Shown here: in pieces, positions 1 to 4,645 of the stretch | Position numbering within the stretch: the first letter of the stretch is position 1 | How the letters are laid out: each line of letters opens with the position of its first letter | From: Candidatus Izemoplasmatales bacterium | GTDB taxonomy: Bacteria; Bacillota_I; Bacilli_A; Izemoplasmatales; Hujiaoplasmataceae | Reading direction: 5' to 3' | Assembly: GCA_028707415.1 (NCBI GenBank) | Contig: JAQWBC010000079.1 | Span: forward strand, 1 to 5,648 | DNA length: 5,648 nucleotides | Notes under the pieces: generated by a model | Told to the model about the DNA's origin: nothing | Seen by the model: the letters and a program-made list of their open reading frames with translations, nothing else | Database searches by the model: none | Program-made: the position numbers and the translations under genes

Positions 1-201
1 AGAGTGGTGTGGGTAAAAATTAATTGCGCCAAAAATAAGTTATATGCCTACAAAACAGCCTCAAAAACCGAGCAGACAGAAAAAATTATCACACATGGTA
101 ACTATATCATTGCTTTCCCTAAAATAGCACTTGTCATATATTTGACACATACTTGACAACGATTTTTAAATTGAACAAAATGTAACGAATCCCATAAAGA
201 C
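1..201. other. Left-edge stretch with no supported gene
   Basis: No gene can be supported here. The forward frame starting at base 1 stays open for 51 codons to a TGA at 154-156, so the tail of a gene cut by the window edge is possible. The peptide has no recognisable motif, and the other forward frames close within about 21 bases. The reverse strand offers only short open runs. The stretch ends in a cluster of TGTCA/TGACA motifs and a terminator, both listed separately. Confidence 0.4.
132..170 (+). promoter_or_regulatory. TGTCA/TGACA motif cluster with -35-like hexamers
   Basis: TGTCA (132-136), TGACA (143-147) and TGACA (154-158) follow one another at exact 11-base steps, giving one inverted and one direct pair of half-sites. 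The last two lie inside perfect TTGACA hexamers (142-147 and 153-158). The first is followed after 17 bases by TTTAAA (165-170) and the second after 17 bases by CAAAAT (176-181); both are poor -10 boxes. This could be a promoter, a repressor operator, or both. If it is a promoter, its transcript would meet the terminator at 202-242 after roughly 65 bases. Confidence 0.35.
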
Positions 202-242
202 AGCTATCAGATACCTTAAATAAGGGTCCGATGGCTTTTTTT
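202..242 (+). terminator. Rightward intrinsic terminator
   Basis: An imperfect hairpin pairs AGCTATC (202-208) with GATGGCT (230-236), allowing one T-G wobble. The stem continues through GAT/GTC and CCTT/AAGG with one mismatch and one bulged A, around an AAAT loop (218-221). A run of seven T (236-242) ends it, which is the normal form for factor-independent termination on the plus strand. It may end a gene beyond the left edge, or a short transcript started at 142-181, in which case it would act as an attenuator upstream of the HNH gene. Confidence 0.6.
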
Positions 243-300
243 CTCTATATGAGCAAATTTTGTCCTTTGTGGAAACATATTTTAGCCTAAAAAAGCAACG

Positions 301-409
301 AAAATAGAGGTTCTCGTGAGTGGAAATATATTCATTATTTGCGATTATATATAATGAATATTATAAAAATGTAAAAATCATTTATGACCTCTACATTTTA
401 TCAGAGACC
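301..409 (+). other. Nested inverted repeats, possible structured RNA leader
   Basis: An outer stem can form between AAAAT-AGAGGT (301-311) and ACCTCT-AC-ATTTT (387-399), with a two-base bulge. It encloses a perfect 11-bp hairpin, ATATTCATTAT (328-338) with ATAATGAATAT (351-361), around a 12-base loop. A competing pairing, GGT-t-CTC (309-315) with GAGACC (404-409), would exclude the outer stem. The segment is only about 25% GC, and such DNA yields inverted repeats by chance, so a functional RNA is unproven. It lies directly before the HNH gene start at 422. I recognise no known riboswitch class. Confidence 0.25.
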
Positions 410-421
410 GTATAATATCTT

Positions 422-709
422 GTGGACTTTCAAAAAGTGAATGGTTCTGTCACTTCAACATATGAAGTTTTAATCGACGTAGCACTGCAAAAGTCAGGGC
501 AGGTGAATGGTCATTGCGAAAGATGTGGTGCCATCGACGAAGAGGTTCATCACATCATTAGGCTCAATCAGGAGAACATCCTAGACGCTTCCGTCAGCAT
601 CAATTCCGAGAACCTAGTGATGCTTTGCAAAGACTGTCGCAACAAAGAACACCAACGTTTCGACAAAGACACACGATTTGATGAAGAAGGAAACTTTGTT
701 CCTCGCTAA
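422..709 (+). CDS. Small HNH endonuclease-like protein, phage type
   Basis: The 95-residue product resembles short HNH nucleases often found beside phage packaging genes, which nick or cut DNA using a metal-bound His-Asn-His centre. Two zinc-knuckle pairs are visible, CERC (C32, C35) and CKDC (C69, C72). Between and after them lie EVHHI (H43, H44), SINSENL (N61, N64) and KEHQRF (H77), so all core residues are intact. The N-terminus is short and lacks the usual FYxSxxW segment. The assigned start is GTG, with an in-frame stop at 413-415 just upstream; I see no Shine-Dalgarno sequence, and TATAAT (411-416) almost touches the start. Translation may be leaderless, or the gene may be a 5'-truncated remnant. 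GC is about 47% over 481-660, against about 25% just upstream, which hints at acquisition. No phage genes are visible nearby. The family call is solid; activity is inferred. Confidence 0.75.
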   Translation: MDFQKVNGSVTSTYEVLIDVALQKSGQVNGHCERCGAIDEEVHHIIRLNQENILDASVSINSENLVMLCKDCRNKEHQRFDKDTRFDEEGNFVPR

Positions 710-713
710 CCCC

Positions 714-742
714 TCGAAAAAGTGAATTCATTTTGTTATAAT
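714..742 (+). promoter_or_regulatory. Extended -10 promoter for the 38-codon gene
   Basis: TGT followed by TATAAT (734-742) is a perfect extended -10 element. A partial -35, TCGAAA (714-719, four of six matches), sits 17 bases upstream. Predicted initiation near 749 would give a leader of about 16 bases containing the AAAGGGG ribosome binding site (750-756). The promoter starts right after the HNH stop codon, so the next gene need not depend on read-through. Confidence 0.65.
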
Positions 743-764
743 ATTATTCAAAGGGGTTGTTTCT

Positions 765-881
765 ATGTGGGATTTTAGTGTTTTTTTTAAGGATGACGAA
801 ATTTCGAAAAAATTCAAGGATGTTGTACAATATAAGGAACTTCTATCATCTATAAGTGGATATTATGATTTTCTTTATTGA
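765..881 (+). CDS. 38-residue hypothetical protein
   Basis: This small open frame starts at ATG 765 and ends at TGA 879-881. The product begins MWDFSVFFKDDEISKKF and ends YYDFLY. It is rich in aromatic and charged residues, has no membrane segment or signal peptide, and matches no family I recognise. It is supported by AAAGGGG (750-756) eight bases before the ATG, the extended -10 promoter at 734-742, and a palindrome then a terminator downstream. It could be a real small protein, a regulatory peptide, or the surviving 5' end of a longer gene whose remainder was lost. The abrupt stop three bases before a perfect palindrome keeps the last option open. The expression signals are stronger than those of the neighbouring HNH gene. 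Confidence 0.55.
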   Translation: MWDFSVFFKDDEISKKFKDVVQYKELLSSISGYYDFLY

Positions 882-884
882 TTT

Positions 885-918
885 TAAGACAATGAAAACT
901 CAAGTTTTCATTGTCTTA
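885..918. repeat. Perfect 16-bp palindrome after the small gene
   Basis: TAAGACAATGAAAACT (885-900) is the exact reverse complement of AGTTTTCATTGTCTTA (903-918), separated only by CA. It begins three bases after the stop of the 38-codon gene. No T run follows the stem on either strand, so it is not a standard intrinsic terminator. A 3'-end-stabilising hairpin, a processing site or a protein-binding palindrome are all possible. Confidence 0.7.
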
Positions 919-935
919 TAAAAAATCGCACACAA

Positions 936-983
936 AAAAACAGATATTAGTCCAAAACGATACAACTGACATCTGTTTTTATT
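936..983. terminator. Bidirectional terminator between convergent genes
   Basis: The left arm, 936-951, pairs with 965-980 over 16 positions with one A-C mismatch and one T-G wobble, around a 13-base loop. The core is CAGAT/ATCTG. On the plus strand the core is followed by TTTTTATTT; on the minus strand the A run at 934-940 becomes a T run. It therefore suits both the rightward 38-codon gene and the leftward UPF0316 gene, which converge here. Confidence 0.75.
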
Positions 984-1039
984 TGATATTCAGTTTTATT
1001 TACAAATCATCGCGAACACAATCATTTGAAGAATTATAA

Positions 1040-1606
1040 TTATTTATGTATCGATTTAGCGCTGGAAAAATATCCGCCAACCATAGTCGAAACATCATTG
1101 ATTACTATCATTGCGGCAGAATCAATCGCCAATATTTGATCGATTATTTTTTGGCTTACTCTCCGGTTGCTGTAAATCATCAAAATTGTTCGAGCTTCAT
1201 CTTTGCCTCGAGCCGCAACAGAAGTGACACCGCAGCCGAGTTCTCTTAATTTTTCGGAAATAACGAGACTCATGGCATCGGAAGTAATCGTCTGAATCAG
1301 TATTTTACCGAAAGCAAGTTTGCTTTCAACGATAGAGCCTAGATAAACGCCGGAAGCGAAACCAATCGCATAGGCAATCCCTTTCATTGGCGATTCGGTC
1401 AAACCAGTAATTACCGTTGAAGCAACAAATATCCAAATAGTAATTTCGACTAATGCCAAAAAGAAGGCAACAAGACGATATCCTTTGATGATTAATATGC
1501 TTCGAAGGGTACCAATGGTAACTTCGATAATTTTAGCAAAAAATATTAGTAATAACTCCCAGACTGTGGTGAAAGTCATGATTTCCCATAATTCATTCCA
1601 AGACAT
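1040..1606 (-). CDS. UPF0316/DUF2179 membrane protein (YebE-like)
   Basis: The 188-residue product matches the UPF0316 family, typified by Bacillus subtilis YebE, whose function is not established. Three hydrophobic segments are visible at about residues 14-33, 45-67 and 74-93, followed by a soluble C-terminal DUF2179 domain (about 100-182). Conserved landmarks include the LRSILIIKG loop (34-42), ESKLAFG (94-100), GCGVT (124-128) and GGYF (177-180). The length is normal for the family. The ATG at 1606 is chosen because GAGGTA (complement of 1613-1618) lies at proper spacing upstream; the later in-frame Met10 has no such support. DUF2179 also forms the C-terminus of YitT-type proteins, where a ligand-sensing role has been proposed; extending that here is inference. 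The gene has its own promoter and terminator and appears monocistronic. Confidence 0.9.
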   Translation of the reverse strand: MSWNELWEIMTFTTVWELLLIFFAKIIEVTIGTLRSILIIKGYRLVAFFLALVEITIWIFVASTVITGLTESPMKGIAYAIGFASGVYLGSIVESKLAFGKILIQTITSDAMSLVISEKLRELGCGVTSVAARGKDEARTILMIYSNRRVSQKIIDQILAIDSAAMIVINDVSTMVGGYFSSAKSIHK

Positions 1607-1653
1607 AATTATTACCTCATTGTCGTTGTAGTATGCTTATCGCATGTATATTT

Positions 1654-1681
1654 ATTATATCATATTGCACCAAAATACCAA
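1654..1681 (-). promoter_or_regulatory. Promoter of the UPF0316 gene
   Basis: Read on the minus strand, TTGGTA (complement of 1676-1681, four of six matches to TTGACA) lies 16 bases before a perfect TATAAT (complement of 1654-1659). Predicted initiation near 1647 would leave a leader of about 40 bases before the ATG at 1606, with GAGGTA close to the start. Confidence 0.5.
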
Positions 1682-1864
1682 TATTTATAACACGATAAAA
1701 CAAAAAATAAAATTTGAGTCAAAGTGATTGTTCAATTCATTAATGCATTTGGAAAAGCGGAAAATTAATCATTATTTGCTGTAATAACATACATGTTTCC
1801 CATTTTTTTATCCCGGCCAAAAAGAAGAGAAAATAGCGAGAAAAAGTAAAAGTCACCTTGCGCT

Positions 1865-1893
1865 TTGACAATTAATATATTATTATATATATG
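1865..1893 (+). promoter_or_regulatory. Upstream promoter P1 with consensus -35
   Basis: A perfect TTGACA (1865-1870) precedes a run of alternating A and T. At 17 bases the -10 would be TATATG (1888-1893), and at 15 bases TATATA (1886-1891). Transcription from here would pass the small frame at 1906-1950 and reach the lipoprotein gene through a leader of more than 200 bases. No intrinsic terminator intervenes. Confidence 0.45.
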
Positions 1894-1905
1894 GGAGAAG
1901 ATACA

Positions 1906-1950
1906 ATGTGGAGAAAACTCCGGCTTACTTCATTTTCTCTAACCCAATGA
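1906..1950 (+). CDS. Possible 14-residue leader peptide
   Basis: ATG 1906 is preceded by GGGAG (1893-1897) at a spacing of eight bases and opens a 14-codon frame ending in TGA (1948-1950). The peptide is MWRKLRLTSFSLTQ. An in-frame ATG at 1891 would extend it to 19 residues but would place the start inside the P1 -10 region. A seven-codon frame starting at ATG 1946 overlaps the stop. The composition is mixed, with no run of one amino acid as in classical attenuator peptides. Frames of this size occur by chance, so this is a weak call resting only on the ribosome binding site and the promoter just upstream. Confidence 0.2.
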   Translation: MWRKLRLTSFSLTQ

Positions 1951-1997
1951 ATGAAAATAAAAGGATGTGATTTCACGAATTATAATAATGCATGAAA

Positions 1998-2029
1998 ATG
2001 ATTTTTAAATCATCCATAAATGGTATAAT
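1998..2029 (+). promoter_or_regulatory. Proximal promoter P2 with overlapping palindrome
   Basis: TGG followed by TATAAT (2021-2029) is a perfect extended -10 element. The -35 region is poor (TTTTTA, 2002-2007) and lies inside a perfect inverted repeat, ATGATTT-TT-AAATCAT (1998-2013). A regulator bound to that palindrome would sit across the -35 position. Initiation near 2036 would give a leader of about 80 bases for the lipoprotein gene. The promoter is better supported than the operator, because short AT-rich palindromes are common. Confidence 0.5.
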
Positions 2030-2068
2030 ATTAATTACTTAATTAATGAGTTTATTTCTGGAATCAAC

Positions 2069-2087
2069 GCAAAGATTTATTCTTTGC
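2069..2087 (+). other. Hairpin in the lipoprotein mRNA leader
   Basis: GCAAAGA (2069-2075) pairs perfectly with TCTTTGC (2081-2087) around a TTTAT loop. It is followed by an A-rich unpaired stretch leading to the ribosome binding site at 2106, so it does not hide that site and is not a terminator on the plus strand. A stabilising role at the 5' end of the message is possible. Confidence 0.35.
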
Positions 2088-2105
2088 AAAAAAATAAATT
2101 TTAAT

Positions 2106-2118
2106 GGAGGTTTGTATG
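2106..2118 (+). promoter_or_regulatory. Ribosome binding site fixing the lipoprotein start
   Basis: GGAGG (2106-2110) lies five bases before ATG 2116. The in-frame ATG at 2104 overlaps this site and has no ribosome binding site of its own. Starting at 2116 puts MKKRF at the very N-terminus, as expected for a signal peptide, so the upstream four codons are excluded. Confidence 0.85.
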
Positions 2119-4461
2119 AAAAAACGCTTTCTGATATTATTATTAATGCTTTTCACCGCGGCGGGAGTCATCGCATGTACGCCAACAACCGGCGAAGAGA
2201 CAACCACTCCGACTTCGAATATCACAACGGAAACACCGACCGACTTAGTAATTCCTGAAGAAGCAGGGATTCCGACCAATCTTGCTATTACAGGTAAGGT
2301 CCTGACTTGGAGCGCGGCCGGAAATGCAACTGGATACATAGTTTATGTTGATGGGGTTGAACAAACCACTGTTACCACGACTACTTATGACTTTACCGCA
2401 TTAACTGGCGATGGATTAGTTTTCACTGTAGCCAGCGTTGGCGCTCAAGGCTACGAAGATTCTCATCAAAGTGCTAGTGTGGCTTATGTTGCCAATCCAA
2501 CTCAAGAAGTGACGGATATTTCCGCCTACATCACCTTAAATATGCCAAGCTTTGATCTCCCCACTGCGGCAATCGAAGAAATGGTTAGAAAAGGTGTGAT
2601 TCTAGCAGACTTTGAAGCTGATATAACGGCAATTATGACTTTTGTCGGTGCAATTCAAACCGCGGAAGGCGATCCGGATTTAATTAAAACGGCTTTAGAA
2701 ACGTTGATTGCCGCCTTAGATAATTATGAAGCTTATATCAGTGCTGTTATAACAGTTCTTCCGGCAATGATGGACCCGATGATTGATTCGATGGAAGACC
2801 AAATTACCGCCCTTGAAGCTGATAACCTTGATGGCTTTTATGATAATCAAATTGCCGCCATGAATGATCAGCTCGATATGATTGTAAACTTACAAACAGC
2901 ACTTGTCACCAATTCAGATCAAATTGTTGTTGCTTTGACAAATGTCGTTACTTATTTAATTGATTTTGAAGCAGCAATTGAAAGTACTTTATTTAATACT
3001 ATCGTTGATATGACATCTGATGGAGCTGATCCAACGCCAACGGAGATTGTAACATTAAAAGACGATATCGCTGATTTATTACTTGATAACCTCCCTAGTG
3101 CGGGAGATATTGGCTTGTTATATCAAGTGGTAATTTTACTTGAGGCTGCGGTTATGGAAACACCATCTGCACCTTTGCTTGCTTATGCAAACGAATTTGG
3201 GTATTCATGTGTTTTGAATATGGAATTCGTTCTTGAATTATTAAAATCATTTGATGTCACTTTTGTTAACGAGACCATTGTAATTGTCGAATCAGCATGG
3301 TCTGATGATAAAAAAGCAGTTGAAAATTCGATTCATGTGATGTTGCATGTTGCTAATTTTGTAGACACTCATCAAACTCTAATCACCAATATGGAAGCTG
3401 TTTTCACAGAAGCTGATAAAACGATTTTTTTCGATGAAACATCAGCGCTTCTGAATACGATTATTAATAACGTTTTACTATCCTTTGGCTATGTTGTTGG
3501 CGATACCATGGGTATGGGTTCGATAGCAGTAATGATGGCGACGATGGGGACTATTTTTGAAAACCTTGAATACAGTTCCTTAAGTGGTATGACCGCTATT
3601 ATGGAAAGTCAAATGGAAAAGATTGTTGACTATCTCGTCACTACTGATGGAAGGTTACTGCGTCTCATTGGCTTCAGCAATGGCTTTGAATATGATTATG
3701 AACTTGGATATGTTAACAGTTATGAAGGTGATGAATACACGACTATCACGGAATGGTTAGAAGCTGAAGACGATGCCAAGATGGCTGTCATTGAAGAAAT
3801 CTTATTGATGCTTGATAGCACAATTGCAACATTAACAGATGCAGAAACCGGAGCTATTATCGATTTTTATGCAACAATGCTCCCGCTAGAAATGATAATT
3901 AGCAACTTTGAACTTGACATGACGGTTTTAGAAATGCAGAGTCTGTTGACGGGTTTAACAACCGTATTGAAAGCTCAAGATCAGGTCGGCATGCTACTAA
4001 TCAACTCATTATTGGATTACATAGTATCCGAATCCGTCTTTGATGATTTAGCAGCTATGCAACTCGAAATGAGAGCCTATTATGTTTCAGAATACGGTGT
4101 CGATTATTATAACAACGTTGAATTCATTGATGATCAATACGGTACTTATTACGAAGTGATATTCTTTTCTGGGTTGCTAGATGGATTCATGGGTACAACC
4201 AATTTAACCGCTCTGCAAGCAATGATTACCGCTGGTTTCACATATATGAAAACACCAGCAGTTCTCGATGCTTCGGGACTGACTATTGATGCAATAACTG
4301 CTATGGAAACAAATATCAACGGCATGATTACTCAAATTCTTGACCTCACGGAAATTGTCAAGACATATGACTTTGATACTTTGACTCCTGACCAAATAGA
4401 AAATATTCATTTGTTGATGGCACTTTTTGAAGATAGTGAAGAAGAGCCATACGTAGAATAG
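2116..4461 (+). CDS. Large acidic surface lipoprotein with Fn3-like domain
   Basis: The 781-residue product begins with a lipoprotein signal peptide: MKKR, a hydrophobic stretch (5-19) and the lipobox VIAC, with lipidation expected at C21. It should therefore be anchored on the outer face of the membrane. A Thr-rich linker (22-50) leads to a fibronectin-III-like domain (about 53-125; LTWSAAGNATGYIVYVDG is typical of its early strands). The remainder (about 135-781) looks mostly helical, with regularly spaced Leu, Ile, Met and Ala, and I recognise no family. By my hand count the mature protein has about 120 Asp/Glu against 17 Lys/Arg, and it is rich in Met. The only other cysteine is in the YSC segment near residue 367. 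No enzyme motif or later membrane segment is visible. It looks like a single-gene unit with its own promoters and terminator. Substrate binding, adhesion or a structural surface role are all possible; none is shown. Confidence 0.85.
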   Translation: MKKRFLILLLMLFTAAGVIACTPTTGEETTTPTSNITTETPTDLVIPEEAGIPTNLAITGKVLTWSAAGNATGYIVYVDGVEQTTVTTTTYDFTALTGDGLVFTVASVGAQGYEDSHQSASVAYVANPTQEVTDISAYITLNMPSFDLPTAAIEEMVRKGVILADFEADITAIMTFVGAIQTAEGDPDLIKTALETLIAALDNYEAYISAVITVLPAMMDPMIDSMEDQITALEADNLDGFYDNQIAAMNDQLDMIVNLQTALVTNSDQIVVALTNVVTYLIDFEAAIESTLFNTIVDMTSDGADPTPTEIVTLKDDIADLLLDNLPSAGDIGLLYQVVILLEAAVMETPSAPLLAYANEFGYSCVLNMEFVLELLKSFDVTFVNETIVIVESAWSDDKKAVENSIHVMLHVANFVDTHQTLITNMEAVFTEADKTIFFDETSALLNTIINNVLLSFGYVVGDTMGMGSIAVMMATMGTIFENLEYSSLSGMTAIMESQMEKIVDYLVTTDGRLLRLIGFSNGFEYDYELGYVNSYEGDEYTTITEWLEAEDDAKMAVIEEILLMLDSTIATLTDAETGAIIDFYATMLPLEMIISNFELDMTVLEMQSLLTGLTTVLKAQDQVGMLLINSLLDYIVSESVFDDLAAMQLEMRAYYVSEYGVDYYNNVEFIDDQYGTYYEVIFFSGLLDGFMGTTNLTALQAMITAGFTYMKTPAVLDASGLTIDAITAMETNINGMITQILDLTEIVKTYDFDTLTPDQIENIHLLMALFEDSEEEPYVE

Positions 4462-4493
4462 AAATCTTGTCATATTTAATTAGAAATATTTTC

Positions 4494-4523
4494 AAAAGCC
4501 ATCAGAAACATGATGGCTTTTTT
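4494..4523 (+). terminator. Intrinsic terminator of the lipoprotein gene
   Basis: AAAAGCCATCA (4494-4504) pairs perfectly with TGATGGCTTTT (4511-4521) around a six-base loop, GAAACA. The T run reaches 4523. It starts 33 bases after the lipoprotein stop codon and separates that gene from the transporter gene. Confidence 0.9.
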
Positions 4524-4545
4524 GATGGTCGTTATCCTTAATTTG

Positions 4546-4574
4546 TTGGAATTTCTTTTATTATGGAGTATAAT
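4546..4574 (+). promoter_or_regulatory. Promoter of the MFS transporter gene
   Basis: TTGGAA (4546-4551, four of six matches to TTGACA) lies exactly 17 bases before a perfect TATAAT (4569-4574). Predicted initiation near 4581 leaves a leader of about 65 bases with no obvious structure. Together with the terminator at 4494-4523 this makes the transporter an independent transcription unit. Confidence 0.65.
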
Positions 4575-4645
4575 TATATTCAGCAGTATTCAAACGATAG
4601 TATGGGATAAATATAGATGAGAAACACTTAGAAAGGCAAACGGTT

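Larger units (their letters stand above)
1607..2115. other. 509-bp divergent intergenic region
   Basis: This region separates the leftward UPF0316 gene from the rightward lipoprotein gene. It holds the UPF0316 ribosome binding site and promoter, two rightward promoter candidates, a possible 14-codon leader peptide, a palindrome next to the second promoter, a leader hairpin, and the lipoprotein ribosome binding site. All except the UPF0316 ribosome binding site are listed separately. I see nothing convincing in 1682-1864, which is AT-rich with short A and T runs and no coding signal. Confidence 0.7.

Noticed and set aside
1..156. Frame open from the window edge for 51 codons, possibly the end of a gene or of an insertion element
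   Set aside because: The peptide shows no recognisable motif, no terminal repeat is visible, and the start lies outside the window. It is kept only as a note in the left-edge entry.
350..355. TATAAT as a promoter for the HNH gene
   Set aside because: There is no -35-like hexamer at 15-19 bases upstream, and the hexamer lies inside an AT-rich hairpin arm.
384..440. 18-codon frame (ATG 384) overlapping the start of the HNH gene, possibly its frameshifted N-terminus
   Set aside because: It has no ribosome binding site, does not show the expected FYxSxxW spacing, and no single-base change clearly joins it to the HNH frame.
1046..1249. 67-codon forward frame inside the UPF0316 gene
   Set aside because: It is antisense to a well-supported gene, and the product resembles no family.
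1911..1939. GAGAAAA/TTTTCTC inverted repeat inside the possible leader peptide as an attenuator
   Set aside because: The stem is only seven pairs with a 15-base loop and no T run follows, so termination is unlikely.
2046..2258. 70-codon forward frame across the lipoprotein start
   Set aside because: It overlaps the signal peptide region in another frame, has no ribosome binding site, and gives a low-complexity Asn/Arg-rich product.
2064..2339. 91-codon reverse frame over the lipoprotein leader and N-terminus
   Set aside because: It is antisense to the lipoprotein gene, and its C-terminal part is translated non-coding leader.
4204..4473. 89-codon reverse frame over the end of the lipoprotein gene
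   Set aside because: It is antisense to an established gene, and no family motif is visible.
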